A stretch of DNA of 64,000 nucleotides from Ectobius pallidus (GCA_964059195.1 CAXKWD010000007.1:59811163-59875162), one strand, 5' to 3'. Shown: positions 32,141 through 44,437, counted from the first letter of the stretch. Program-made: numbers and translations. The notes: generated by a model not told the origin, from the letters alone.

Positions 32141-33597
32141 ATAAGTTTCAAAAATTACACAATTAGTTATATCCAAATGTGTGTGTTAAGTTTATTCAGA
32201 TGTTGGTGCAAGTGGCAAGTACTACAGTAGTCTTCTGTATAAGTTTTCAAGACTTTTAGAAGACAGTAAACAAGAAACATTTTATATTAAATAAAATTAT
32301 GTGAAAAAGATTATGATTTTTTTTTATAATTCTTACGTAAATAATCTGGAACTTGGGAACAGAGGTCAGTATTTCCATTAGAAGCGCCGAACGTAGAGTG
32401 CACACAGTGCATTTATCCAACTTTTTTGTAACAAGCTAAGAAACATCATTTGTACAGAAAAAAAATATAGATGGGCCTAGAACCGACACTTGAGGTTCAG
32501 CGTATTTTACCTCTTGGAAAGAAGATTGATGGCGAAGCTTCCAACCAAATTCATTAACGTCATGAACTTTAAGTTCCCCCTCAGTCCGTCAGATAACAAC
32601 AAGATAACTCTCTAATGTCTTACAAGATATCTCTTTCATGCCAATTTGTCTAACTTATCCAGCAATACATGATTATCTCACAATAAAAAGAATCAATACA
32701 AGGTTTAAAATAGCCCAGTAATATTCTTTATGTTATTTTTAATCGTAAACGTTGTTTAACAGGACTGTCTTCGTCGATGTAAAGTTCCATTTTACTGGCT
32801 GGGATGTAAAAGAAAGGTGCAAGCCCGTTAAGGGAAAAGAAAAAGATGATAGCACGTTACAGCTCGGTTATTGAGGATATCACCATAAGTCACTATCGTT
32901 CTCTTCCTTTTCGTACAAATAAATCATTAAAAATATCCTTCATTTTAACCATTACAAATATTACTATTCATAATATTATCGAGTATCACGTATTAATCAC
33001 TTATATTCAAAACAACAATTGAATAACTATTTGAGAATTTTATCCGTTATCCTAGATGGTGTTTCGCAAAGCACAAACGTAAGCCAACACAATAATTAGT
33101 TTCACTCAAAACATTACTTGCGAATTTCATTTGTCTCCCTGCATTAAACACCTGCAACTCCTTATCGCAGAGAAGGATTTTTCAATATTAATTCGATATT
33201 TTCCTTTCCTATAGCCTCGAGGAATATAAATTTCTTTACAAATAGATCACGATTTATTATTTTCAGCAAATGTTTCTGCTATATTCAACTGTTTTCTTAT
33301 ATGATTATTTTTTTTAATTTTGCTAACCAAACGAGCCTGAAATCCGTTAGGCTATTAACGAAGTTACCAAAAAGTTATTTGATTAGTGACAGAGAAGAAT
33401 GTTTATGAATAAAGAATTTAAAATTAGGAAATTTTAATCAATGAAAGTTATTATTTCATTTTCATTTTACATGGGTAAACTGTCCCTTTTTAATTTTAAA
33501 ATTCTGAATGATACAAATATATTTCAAGAAATAGTTTCGTATTTATTGAATGCATATACTGTAATGTGCTATGCCACGTATATATATGTATGTGTAA
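32141..33597. other. Stretch without genes
   Basis: AT-rich, unique-looking, without recognisable coding sequence, RNA or element ends. Confidence 0.45.
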
Positions 33598-33601
33598 GTT
33601 T

Positions 33602-34045
33602 TGTACTGGATATTGTCTTCACCCAACAAAATATATTCCAAAGTCCGTAGGAGAGAGTACAGGAAATAGATATCTTCAAAAGAATTAAATTTATGCATAA
33701 CAAGGTCTCTTGTATTTTTATTTATAAAGCCAAAATTTCATATAAACAACTCACATCACTTAAAAGTGAATAATTAGAACAGATCCTATGTACACAACTC
33801 TTTAAAACATTAATATTTGGCACAATAATAAAGCAGAATTTAGTTATTATGTCGTATGATACCCGATGCTTACGCAATCTTGAGATTGGGGGAAATGTCT
33901 TTAAAACCCTGTTGGGTTATGTAATCCATTCTATGCGTGTTAATTTGCATACTACACATTTCCGGAAATAAAGCATAACCAGCAAAGTAAGTAATAATAA
34001 AAAAACTCAAGAAAAGCAACAAAGAGAATTTAAAGATTAAAAAAA

Positions 34046-34109
<64 letters not shown>

Positions 34110-34751
34110 AAGTAAACTGAAAACGGAACCTGAGCTAAACAAGAGCCGAAAAATTTACATGACGTTAAATATAAAACGAAAGAACACAAGAAAAGAAAGC
34201 TTAAGGCAGTTACATGATTAGAAAAATAAGTTCAGACCATACCTGGCATATAATGGCCAAGTGGCCTGCTGGACAAATTCACTGTTTTAAGGTTACATTA
34301 GTACGTAATCACAGAGCGCAGCTTCAAGTCTACGTGCTTCTAAGTCGGAGGTCCTCGGCGATCTAATATGGCCGAGAACACGAGCGCTTAACATTGCCGA
34401 CTGACGTTAGCGCCACAGCACGGACGAAACGTTAAACACGCATAGAAGTGGATATCAGAATATAACAAATGAAATATATATTAAGCAATAAATAATTAAG
34501 TAATAAATAAAGAAATAATTACAGAAAAATACATAAACTGAATGACTAGAATTATATAATGAATTGAACAAATGAATAACAGACTTAAAAAATAAAGCAA
34601 AACCGGAAGTATAGTGACGGAACGGAAATGAACAGCCGAAAAGTACGTAATAAGTGAATGTTAGCTAGAAAAAACAAAAAAAATACCATAATAGATATAC
34701 ATATACAATAAATAAGTTTTAATAGAACAAGAACCATTTAATAATGGTTCA
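33602..34751 (-). repeat. Element 2 3' LTR
   Basis: 1150 bp, TG..CA ends on the plus strand (tgtactgg...ggttca). Contains (TA)27 at 34051-34104, where the other LTR has only about eight TA units. Confidence 0.92.
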
Positions 34752-35069
34752 GCCTCGCACAGCCGCCCAACAAAAATCTCAAAGATTTTTGTTTGCAATT
34801 CACACACAAAATTTCATTTTAACACCCCAAAATTCTAAAGTTTTCTTGACATAGTCCTATACAAGGGTGTAAATATTAAGAATGGGAAAACCATCGCACG
34901 CACAAATTTAAAGTTTAAGCAAGCACACACACGCATATTTTGAAGGGGGTCCAACAACACACTATCAGAAGACACCATGTAGAACATCCTTAGACAAAGT
35001 TTAGCCGCCACACAAACTGAAAAGTTCGTTTTACGAAATCTGAATCTTCATAAAATACATCATCTCATA

Positions 35070-35434
35070 TTAGGCCATAGTCTGTATGAAAATATCAACC
35101 GGACCGATGGATAGTTTTAGGATGGAAGAATTACTAAATGGAAAGAAAAAATAATAAAGATGGACATAGGTGTAAGGCATACTTGGTTGGTATAGGTTGA
35201 TCAAGTCTATAGTCAACATCACGATGCCACAAAATTTCACAGGCGTAAGTGAGAAAACACCAGAGCAGTCCAAACTTGAAAATAGCAGAATTACTGACAA
35301 AATTACAAATTAGTAGATATTTGCAAAGTCCATATGCAAATATATGTAGAACAAAATATAGCAGAATACTATCAGTATAACAAAGTTGTAGATATTTGCA
35401 AAGTCCATATGCAAATATACGTAGACTAAACATA
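35070..35434 (-). pseudogene. Possible third ORF of gypsy element 2, second part
   Basis: Counterpart of 13839-14324 in element 1: D-Q, then 'LCPSLLFFLS', in the same order, with a frame change near 35150. It includes an 82-bp tandem duplication ('tttgcaaagtccatatgcaa' at about 35321 and 35397). Translation beyond 35434 runs into the MITE. Function unknown. Confidence 0.35.
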
Positions 35435-35784
35435 TCGCGCCCCTGGTGGAAGACTGCCACAAGTCAAAAATAACATTTTTTCAGGAGGAGCATTTATAGA
35501 TTTTGATTCAATATGAAAAATAGTAAATATTACTTCAACACAAAATTGCTGCCACTTCCGTACAAGAACACTGCCATATTCTCGGTCTTATGGGCTTGCG
35601 TATGATAAAAAACTGAGATGTGGCAGTTTTCTGCTATTTGAGATCAGATGCTAGTGAGAAGAATACTGAATTATATGCTGTAGAATCCTTATCGTTACGA
35701 TTTGGGTTGTGGCAAGCACTTAAGTACTAGTTATCTAAAAATTCAATTTTTTTTACTTATGGCAGTCTTCCACCAGGGGTGCGA
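35435..35784. mobile_element. Mariner-like MITE inside element 2
   Basis: 350 bp with terminal inverted repeats ('tcgcgcccctggtggaagac' against the complement of the right end, one or two mismatches over ~30 bp), flanked by TA on both sides (35433-35434, 35785-35786). No coding capacity. It splits the possible third ORF. Confidence 0.78.
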
Positions 35785-35877
35785 TATGTAGCCACCAGGA
35801 ATGTTCACTGGTATACTAAGGTGCTATTGAGTTGAAAGTAAAATGCGTTGGAACATATATAATATAGAATGTAAACT

Positions 35878-36132
35878 TCACTGTGATAGATGACATATCC
35901 ATAGATGTAGATTATCATACAGGCCTGTAAAATAGAGAGTCCATGAAGAATGAAGAATGCGGGTCGGCTTCACAGAAGAATTCGCTTCTATCATACTGAA
36001 GTCGGACTGCATTGAGACACAGTCGAGGAGAATCGCCCAACGTCTTAGGCGTACCACAGAAGTAGAAGCGGCGAATAGTGAGCGAGTCTCCAGGCGTGGC
36101 ATGCATGCTCCATCCATAGTGCGGCGAGGCAA
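35878..36132 (-). pseudogene. Possible third ORF of gypsy element 2, first part
   Basis: 84 codons matching 14361-14684 in element 1 at protein level (LF-x-AS-x-x-VV, LLD, SD-x-S, ANS, final CH) with indels between. It is less hydrophobic than in element 1, perhaps because of decay. See the element 1 entry for alternatives. Confidence 0.4.
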
Positions 36133-36599
36133 CCCTTACAAATACAGATAGCTGTGCGAGACTTCATAAGTAACATGCACAGACATCATCACTGGCCAAA
36201 CTGAAACATAGAAACCAGCGGCAGTATTCTGATACACAAGTTTTTCATTCCCCCCTTTTTTATCATTTTTTTTAAATCCCAATAATATTTTCACTTAATA
36301 ATTTAAATACAGAGTAATAGTTGGTGGTGGTAAATTAGAAATCATTATAATAAATGTCAAGTAAGACCAACTTTGAAAATATCAACTTCAATAAGACAAA
36401 ATTTTACTCAGAACAAGGGAAAATTTAATGTGAGCATTAATTCTCTCAGACAATGCATATTAACTACAAAATTGGAAAATTACATTTATGTAATTATTAT
36501 ATTAATCCAATAAATTTTATTATCATAGGCAAATACAGGGCAAGTTCTGCGGAATTATTAATTAGCAATTAATTAATTAGGCAGAAACGTCAAGAATAA

Positions 36600-36760
36600 A
36601 AAAGTTAGATACACGTCTAAGAACAACACAAATGTCCACGTTCCGCTGCTGGACGTACCCGAATCCCTTCCAGAACGGAACGAAGACAAATGTCAAAACT
36701 CAAACCCGAAAAAATGGGTAAGGACTGCCCAATAACATCCGCAAGAAAATCTCATGACTA
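36600..36760. other. Conserved non-coding block in gypsy 3' region (element 2)
   Basis: Counterpart of 15180-15360: 'aagaacaacacaaatgtcc', 'cgctgctggacgtacccgaa', 'aatgggtaagga'. Confidence 0.45.
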
Positions 36761-37040
36761 CAATATTATAGAATACACTTGAGAATAATCAAAATGCATA
36801 TCAATTAATTTAATAATTTAGAAATGACCACCAACGAAACTTCACAAATTCACATGGCCAAATTTAATGTAGGCCTACATATATTTTATTTAATGTGCGC
36901 AAAAGTTTTAATAATTCACATAATAAATGGAGCTATATGTATTCACTCAACATGAATGTTATGATAATCATTTTATCTTTTCAAAAAGGTCGCTTTTGTG
37001 TACATATATTTTTCTTTTCAGGTTTTTGTTTATTTGTTAC

Positions 37041-38930
37041 TAGCATGTGCCCGCGGCTTCGCCCGCGATAATTATTTTAAAAATTAAGAGCATAATAGTT
37101 AAATCATTATATTTATGAACACCTAAATCACGTGAATTACATACCACGATTAGATAGCGTCGACTGGTAAAAGCGAACTCAGATTCGAATTCCTTGGCCC
37201 AGAAAATCCCTGTATAGTGAGTTTCGTCCAAATCGAACGATGTTTAACCATATTTAGGTCTATGTTGATTATCCCTCTTCCGTGTAGGTTGAAAATTTCA
37301 TTTGTCTACGGGCCTTAACATTTTAAACAAATGAATCGACCAGCGTGGGCTTACAACATTCAAGCGATGGCGATGCTTTTATTACCACGGTATGACAAAA
37401 ATAGACAAAGCCAACTGCAATTGATTTGACATTGAAATGTATTACTGAAATCTGATGCTTCGACAGGGCGAATCACGTTTTCTGCCAGTTTTTCACTCAT
37501 AACTCGCGAACGAAAGCTAAAATTAAAAATTCGGCTTCGAGGTGCATTCGCCCACCTTTCAGTCCATCTATCTTTAAAATTTCAGATTTCTGTGTTCAGT
37601 AGATTTCGATGGGCATCGTAGACAGACAGACAAACAGCATGTGCCCGCATGTGCCCGCGGCTTCCCCCGCGATAATTATTTCAAAAATTAAAAAACTAAA
37701 AATTAAGAGCATAGTTAAATCATTAACGTGGAGCGCATTCAACGATTAGGTAGCGTCCCCTGGTAAAAGCGACCTCAGATTCGAGTTCCTTAGCCCAGAA
37801 TACCCCTGTACAGTCAGTTTCGTCCAAATCGAACGATGTTTAACCATATTTAGGTCTATGTTGATTACCCATCTTCCGTGTAGGTTGAAAATTTCATATG
37901 TCTACGGGCCTTGACATTCTAAACAAATGAATCGACCAGCGTGGGCTTACAACATTCTAGCGATCGCGATGCTTTTATTACCACGGTATGACAAAAATAG
38001 ACAAAGCCAACTGCAATTGATTTGACATTGAAATGTATTACTGAAATCTGATGCTTCGACAGCGCTAAAATCACGTTTTCTGCCAGTTTTTCACTCACAA
38101 CTCGCGAACGAAAGCTAAAATTAAAAATCCGGCTTCGATGCGCATTCGCCCACCTTTCAGCCCATCTATGTTTAAAATTTCAGATCTCTGCGTTCAGTAG
38201 ATTTCGCTGGGCATCGTGGACAGACAGACAAACACGTCCTTTTATTATTTTAAGATAGCATGTGCCCGCTACTTCGCCCGCGATAATTATTTCAAAAATT
38301 CAAAATTAAGAACATAATAGTTAAATCATTATATTAACACCTAAATCATGTGGACTACATACCACGATTAGATAGCATCGCCTGGTAAAAGCGACCTCAG
38401 ATTCGAGTTCCTTGGACCGGAAAACCCCTGTATAGTGAGTTTCCTCCAAATCGAACAACGTTTGACCATATTTAGGCTAATATTGATTATCCCTATAATA
38501 ATAATAATAATAATCCTCTATCCTCTTCGGTGTAGGTTGAAAATTTCACATTATGTTTGCGTGCCTTGACATTAAAAACAAATGAATCGACCAGCGTGAG
38601 CTACAACATTCAAGAGATCGCGATGCTTTTATGTCGAAGGTTTGACAAAAATAGCCAAAGCCTAGTGTAATTGATTTGTATTACTGAAAACTCATGCTTC
38701 GAAAACGAAATAAATACACGTTTTCTGCCCGTTTCTCACTCATAACTCACGAACTAAAGCGAAAATTAAAATTCCGGCTTCGAGGTGCATATTCCGACCC
38801 TTCAGTCCGCCTATGTATAAAATTTCAGATCTCTGCGTTGAGTAGATTTCGCTGGGCATCGCGGACAGACAGACGGAAGACAGACAGACGGAGGACAGAC
38901 ACTTCCTTTTATTAATATAGATAAGATCGC
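37041..38930 (+). repeat. Tandem trimer of a ~620-bp interspersed repeat
   Basis: Three head-to-tail units start near 37041, 37636 and 38256, each with 'gcatgtgcccgc' plus 'cttcgcccgcgataatta' or a close variant. Each ends in a 'gacagacagacaaac' run; the third ends with an expanded copy and 'cttttattaatatag'. Shared inner words include 'gaatcgaccagcgtg' and 'tcagatctctgcgtt'. It lies within the 3' region of gypsy element 2. No coding sequence is recognised. The 'GCCCGCGGCTTCGCCCGCG' start is widespread in insect repeats; I do not know its class. Confidence 0.8.
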
Positions 38931-40200
38931 CGAGGAAGCATTTAATATTCCATAGCACAATATTGGTATGATAGGAATATATTATTTGATAAATGCTCGC
39001 ATATATTCTTATATTTTGTTTTGAAAGTGAACTCACTGATCCTTAATTAAGTAATATCAAAAGGGCATCAATAGCATTTGACAATAATCTCTCTCATTAG
39101 AATAAATTAGTGAATAATAAGATAATAAGTTAATTAATAACTTAGTGAATAAGTTAGATAATAACTTAGTGAATAAGTTAGATAATAACTTAAATAATAA
39201 TTTAGATATATTTTATTTACAAATTCTCAACAATGGCCATTAATTTCAACAATAACATCGGCCATAATTAACAATAACAATAATCCAGGGGAACAACAAT
39301 TAACAGTCCCCGAAAATCACAAAATTGTTGTATCACAATTGAGAGAGAATAAGGAGGCGAATACTAATTCACCAAGCAATTTTCTTCATTTTTGTTTGTT
39401 TGATAATTTTTTTTTCTCTTTCATTTTTTATTGCCCAAGTTCATGTGAAGCATGATGCACAGGATGGTCTGAATTCCAAGATTAAGATAAAAATTAAGCT
39501 TAATAATAAAACAAGCAAAACGAAACTCAGGAAAACAAAACAGTAACAAAACCAAAACAACCAAAAAAGACAAACAAAAAAATAATAATAAAAAAACGAA
39601 AACAAGCAAAACGGAAACTCAACAAAACGATTGTCGAACGAACTCGAAAACGCGCACGGTTACCCACAATACAGGGACAAAACTACAATTAATTAAAGAA
39701 TGAGTCAAAAATCTCTACAATGAAAATTTAAAAAAAACTACGAATCGCGTGTTCGAGTTAGAACAACCGTGGGGCTAAGAGAAATTTTGTCTTGAATAAA
39801 CAAGAAATATTAGAACATCTTTTAGTATATTACTTTTTTGGTCATAATAATAATTATTCAAGCAAACTTTGAGAAGCAATAATACAAATATTACTAAATA
39901 CTTTTATAAGTTTAATAAGAGAGGAATAAGCTTAGCATTTGAATAGAGCATAAGACACATGACAATAAATGTGTTTAGTAACATCATTTAGCTTTATTTT
40001 TATTTCAAACCCTTGTTAATTAAATGCTCAAAATAATACCCCTAATACTGTATATATATTGTTTTCTTTTTTTTTCTTTTTTGACATGACCAAAACCCTA
40101 GACCTCAGGACCCTGGGAACGCAAACTCCCATACTTCTGTCCCCACAACAGAAGCCCCTGAGGAAAAAAAAAACAAAACGCAGGAAATGTGTATAATGCA
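38931..40200. other. Gypsy element 2 3' region, non-coding
   Basis: AT-rich sequence between the tandem trimer and the integrase stop. 39110-39200 has short tandem 'ttagataataac'. 39650-39780 and 40090-40160 ('caaactcccatacttctgtc', 'ccccacaacagaagcccct') match element 1 (16600-16730 and 16985-17025). Confidence 0.6.
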
Positions 40201-40215
40201 AAACACCAGAGCAAA

Positions 40216-41823
40216 TTACTGAGGCTTAAGTTGACTCAAGTGGGCCCTAGAGGAATTTCCTTGATCATCACACAACACAACAGACACCGGGCTAGTAAAT
40301 TTGTGAATTCTAAAAGGACCTAAGAACCTAGGAGCCAATTTAGCCGAAAATCTGTTAGCAGCGTTACTTTGTGGGTGATTTTTCAAAAAAACAACATCAC
40401 CTACCTTAAATGGAGAAGGAACCCTACAGCGATTATATTTCCGCTCTACAAGCTCATGACTCTTTTTGAGATTGTTATAGGCTCTTTTCCACCTTTTCTT
40501 AATGTCGGCGGGATCAATGTCGTCCGGAAGAAGGTCATTTAGTGACCACAAATTTGAAAGCAGACAATTAGGCTGGAAACCCAAAAGCAAAGTGAAAGGA
40601 GTAGTTTTGTGAGATTCGTGAGTAGCAGTATTGAACGCATATTGGAGCCATTCCAAATTAGAATCCCAATCAGAATGATCAGCAGAATGGTAAGCTATCA
40701 AGGCTGACTTAAAATTGCGATTAACCCTTTCTGCCTGCGACGGGTTAGGGTAATATAGGGTAGTATTAACCCGGGTAATCCCGCGTTCAAAACAAAATCT
40801 ATGAAAAGCATGGGCAGTGAACTGAGTAGCGTTATCTGAAACGATTATCTTGGGGGGGCCAAAACTACCACAAATGGATGATAAACAAGAGATAGTGACC
40901 TTAGTGGTGGCTTCCCTTACCGGGAATAACCAGACATACTTTGTGAAAGCGTCTACACAAACCAGTAAGTAACTATTTCCCCTTTTTGACCTGGGCAATT
41001 TACCAACATAATCAACAAATAACTTCTCCATAGGTTTAGTGGCAACCCGAGAAGCGAGAAAGCCATAATGGGTCTTTTGAGCCGGTTTACTTTGCATACA
41101 TACTTGACAAGCTTTAACACTGGCTTGGATGTCTTTGTCCATACCTTTCCAAATAAACCACTTTCGTATTTTATTTAATGTCTTAAATAACCCCAAATGA
41201 CCACCTACAGGAGAGATGTGAAAATACTGGAAAATAGTATTAATCAGATTAGGAGGACTCACTATTTTCAGTTTAGAATCCCTGCGAGCCTTACACATAA
41301 GAACGCCGCCCTTCAACAAGTAAGGAGTTACGGTTTGATTGCGCTCTATGGTATTAATAATATCAAGCAACACGGGATCTTCCCTCTGAGCCTGCTTAAA
41401 AGTAGTAAAGGAACTCGGGATATCTGATAACAGAGCCCCCAATAAGGCAGAATCAAAACCTATTTGAGAAGCATTAGGACTAGGCGGCGGCTCTTCCTCT
41501 CCAAACATACGAGACAAAGAATCAGCGACAACATTCGCTGAGCTACGTATATGAGATACCTTGAGCCGAAATGCCGATATCCGAAGTGCCCATCTAGCAA
41601 TTTTCCCAGTCTTTCTGGGACGCCCAAGAACACAGCTCAACGCTTGGTTGTCGGTCTCGAGCAAAAACTCAACATGTTCTAAGTACATGCGATACTTTTC
41701 AATACCGAAAAGTACCGCTAACGCATCCAGTTCATACATACACAACTTCCGTTCTTGTTGAGTAAGGGCTCTAGAGGCAAAGGCAACAGGGCGGCGACCC
41801 TCAGGAAACTCCTGGAGCAACAC
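40216..41823 (-). CDS. Gypsy element 2 RNase H-integrase, open frame
   Basis: 535 codons without interruption. RNase H: Glu in 'YELDALAV' (about residue 31), 'ETDNQAL' (Asp 58) and 'VVADSLSR' (Asp 101). Integrase: zinc domain His 202, His 209, Cys 239, Cys 242; catalytic Asp 271 ('FVDYVGKL'), Asp 330 ('VSDNATQF') and Glu 365 ('QAERVNRN'); GPY/F module 'LGPFRIHKF' near the end. No chromodomain. It would be part of a Gag-Pol polyprotein, and a stop at 41824-41856 separates it from RT. The start at 41823 is only the first Met. Confidence 0.9.
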   Translation of the reverse strand: MLLQEFPEGRRPVAFASRALTQQERKLCMYELDALAVLFGIEKYRMYLEHVEFLLETDNQALSCVLGRPRKTGKIARWALRISAFRLKVSHIRSSANVVADSLSRMFGEEEPPPSPNASQIGFDSALLGALLSDIPSSFTTFKQAQREDPVLLDIINTIERNQTVTPYLLKGGVLMCKARRDSKLKIVSPPNLINTIFQYFHISPVGGHLGLFKTLNKIRKWFIWKGMDKDIQASVKACQVCMQSKPAQKTHYGFLASRVATKPMEKLFVDYVGKLPRSKRGNSYLLVCVDAFTKYVWLFPVREATTKVTISCLSSICGSFGPPKIIVSDNATQFTAHAFHRFCFERGITRVNTTLYYPNPSQAERVNRNFKSALIAYHSADHSDWDSNLEWLQYAFNTATHESHKTTPFTLLLGFQPNCLLSNLWSLNDLLPDDIDPADIKKRWKRAYNNLKKSHELVERKYNRCRVPSPFKVGDVVFLKNHPQSNAANRFSAKLAPRFLGPFRIHKFTSPVSVVLCDDQGNSSRAHLSQLKPQ

Positions 41824-41853
41824 AGCGGCTACAGCACGGCCACAAGCATCCGT

Positions 41854-42279
41854 TTACAGAATGAAAGGGCGCGAGAAGTCCGCCATAGCTAACACAGGAG
41901 GGTTGGAGATCTTTTCTTTTAAGCACTCAAAAGCCCGTTGTTGGTCATCGCTCCACTGAAATTTTACCCCCTTTTTCCTGAGAAAATTTAAAGGAGCACA
42001 CAGATCAGCACACCCAGGAATAAATTTGGCAAAATAATTGACCATGCCCACAAAACGAGCAACACCCTTAGCATTCTTGGGAACCGGGTAGTCTCTAATT
42101 TTTTGAGTACGGTCAGGGTCAATAGTGACACCTGACGGAGAAATCAAATGACCTAAAAAGGAAAGTCTTTCAGCCAGAAAATTAACCTTAGCAGGTTTAA
42201 CAGTAAGTTTAGCAGCTCTTAATCTATCAAAAACATCCTGAATATGTTTAAAATGTTCCTGGTAAGTTTCAGAATACAT
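41854..42279 (-). pseudogene. Gypsy element 2 RT thumb and connection
   Basis: 141 codons after a one-base frame change in motif C: 'AKVNFLAERLSFLGHLISPSG', 'NYFAKFIPGCADLCAPL' and 'FECLKEKISNPPVLA', which leads into RNase H. The stop at 41854 divides it from 40216-41823. Confidence 0.85.
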
Positions 42280-42316
42280 ATAAGTTGATCCAAATAGTGG
42301 AAAACATACTTGAATT

Positions 42317-43855
42317 TTATATCAGAAAAGTACTGTCCAAAAGACGTGTGAGCACCTGCGCACCCACAGCAATTCCAAATGGGACACAAGTATATTCATA
42401 CAAGTTCCAGTCAGTATTGAATGCTGTTAAATGCTTGGAACGCTGAGTTAATGGTATTTGGTGGTACGCACTGTTAAGATAAAGACTGGTAAAAAAATTA
42501 GCTCGATTAAACCAATGAAAATTGTTATGCACATCAGGTAGAGGAACAGATTCTATAGAAATTTTACTTTTAAGTACCCTACAATCGACCACCGACCTGA
42601 AATCATTACCAGGTTTCGGAACCAAAAATATTGGACTACAATAATTTGACTTAGATGGTTGTATAATGTCTTGTTCAAGCATATCCTGAATTTTCTTTTG
42701 TAGAACCTGCATCCTAGGCGGGGCCAAACGATAAGTGGGAAGTCTGACAGGAGTCTCATCATTAAGTATTATATCATATTCTATGAAGTCAGTCAGCCCT
42801 AACTGGTTAGTAAGGACATCCGGGTATTGTTCTACCAACTTCATAACATCCCTCTTCACACCAGAAGAAAGATGTTCCAGTTTTATTTCCGTCGAAGGCT
42901 CAGTAGCAAACAACGGATCACTGGTAGCAGCTAAAGTCTCATAGCGACTGATATAGGCTTCCAGACTGAATGGCACTTGGGTCTTCGGGTCAAACCCAAA
43001 GCGCAACACTCTTTGGCCTAAGTCTAATGATATACTGGCTTTAGACAAAAAATCCACTCCTAGGATAACATCAACAGCTAAATTCTGCACAATAAAGAAC
43101 TGGAATTTCCAGGCATATTTATGTAAATTTATCCGAAGGTAGGCTTTACCTATAACGGAAACAAGCGTCTGGTCCACACATTGACAAAAAAGTTGATATG
43201 TGTCAAATTTAATTTTATTCTTTAAAGCAAATTCAGCAGATATTAATGAAAATACACATCCAGAGTCTAGAAGAGCCAAACACGAAATCTTATTTATGAA
43301 AATCTGAAGCATCGGTAAATTATTAAAGGTTTTAGCCTCAAGACCATAATTGCAATTGGCTAAAACGAAATGTCCTTGGCTTAACTGACTATGAGAAGGT
43401 AAATCCCCTTTGAAATTGTTATTTCTAGAATAACTGTCAGTAGTACGATTATTATCTCTCCTACGCCAACATCTCTTTTTAACATGGCCAGGTCTACTGC
43501 ACCAATAGCAAAAAATAGTACGCTTATTGCCACTCCTAAACCAACATTGTTCATTGGCATGGCCGGGTTTATTACACCAACTACAAAAGGCGGGTTGCTT
43601 AACACCTTCTTTAACTAGGTTACTCTCAGGCTTACTACCTAACCCCTTATATTCACTGTTAGCATATTCAGGCTCAGCTTGTTCAGTATTATCTGCCCTA
43701 AGAGTGTCGCTATAGGCAACCGCAGTCAGGTGAGCGCATAAAATATCTAATTGATCAAAACTACATGTCTTGGACTCGAAACTTATCATACTTCTAGTAC
43801 GAGGTGACATACCATCAAGAATAGAGTGGACAACTTCAACTTCCGAATAATCCAA
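42317..43855 (-). CDS. Gypsy element 2 Gag C-terminus, protease and RT N-terminal half
   Basis: 512 open codons. Two intact CCHC zinc knuckles (C-S-W-C-N-K-P-G-H-A-N-E-Q-C at about residue 91, and a second one about residue 116) bind RNA. The protease has 'LALLDSGCVF' (DSG) and 'VILGVDF'. RT runs from 'PIFLVPKPGNDFR' through motif A, 'FTSLYLNSAYHQIPL', where Tyr (codon 42479-42481) replaces the usual Asp, and motif B, 'VPFGIAVGAQ'. Motif C follows in another frame and reads YLDQ (Gln codon 42285-42287). Gag and Pol seem to share one frame here. Confidence 0.9.
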   Translation of the reverse strand: MDYSEVEVVHSILDGMSPRTRSMISFESKTCSFDQLDILCAHLTAVAYSDTLRADNTEQAEPEYANSEYKGLGSKPESNLVKEGVKQPAFCSWCNKPGHANEQCWFRSGNKRTIFCYWCSRPGHVKKRCWRRRDNNRTTDSYSRNNNFKGDLPSHSQLSQGHFVLANCNYGLEAKTFNNLPMLQIFINKISCLALLDSGCVFSLISAEFALKNKIKFDTYQLFCQCVDQTLVSVIGKAYLRINLHKYAWKFQFFIVQNLAVDVILGVDFLSKASISLDLGQRVLRFGFDPKTQVPFSLEAYISRYETLAATSDPLFATEPSTEIKLEHLSSGVKRDVMKLVEQYPDVLTNQLGLTDFIEYDIILNDETPVRLPTYRLAPPRMQVLQKKIQDMLEQDIIQPSKSNYCSPIFLVPKPGNDFRSVVDCRVLKSKISIESVPLPDVHNNFHWFNRANFFTSLYLNSAYHQIPLTQRSKHLTAFNTDWNLYEYTCVPFGIAVGAQVLTRLLDSTFLI

Positions 43856-43873
43856 AAGAAAAACAGCAGCATA

Positions 43874-44437
43874 TTATCTAATGCATTGTGCATATTGAAC
43901 AAATGTCTCTTCCTCGCTCTGTACTCTATAATAATGTTTTTCAAGAAATGAAGCCTTGGCTCGTGGAGAAAAATATAATTTTAATAAATCCTGGTGGAAT
44001 AAATTCAAATCTCGTCCTTCCCAAATGGCTTTACCGGCCAAAACCTTCAAAGTCCCTTGCAAATAGGCATAAAATATACCTAATACTTGAGTTTGATCGA
44101 AAGAAAATATGGCGACTTGAGTTTTAACTTCAGTTATAAATTTTATGAACTTCACCACTTCCTCCAATGAACAGTCATTAAACTGGTCTAGGCAATCAAA
44201 AAGATTCCCCAAAGGATGCGGTAATTTAGAAAAATGTCGCCGAAAGCTCTGTGACATTTGACCTGAACTACCCTCGTTCACAGGTACAGAAGAATTCGGA
44301 ACATTCATATTTTCTGAGTGGGCCAAATCGACAAAATTTTCCATAGTCATAGGCACAGAAAACCCACGCAAATCAAAAGCAGCTTTAAACAAAAGAATAA
44401 TAAAAATATAAATGCATATAACCTGTTTGAATGTCAT
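43874..44437 (-). pseudogene. Gypsy element 2 Gag middle part
   Basis: 187 codons. 'VLAGKAIWEGRDL', 'LLKLYFSPRAKASFLEKHYY' and 'SEEETFVQYAQCI' match the capsid-like region in element 1. Its N-terminus is preceded by an internal deletion: gag starts at 44532 ('MESTVISPDALRK'), then jumps to unrelated sequence before 44437. A stop near 43864 separates it from 42317-43855. Confidence 0.75.

Noticed and set aside
31815..32166. Long Ile- and Tyr-rich frames on both strands
   Set aside because: They translate the AAT/ATAATC microsatellite and contain no independent coding signal.
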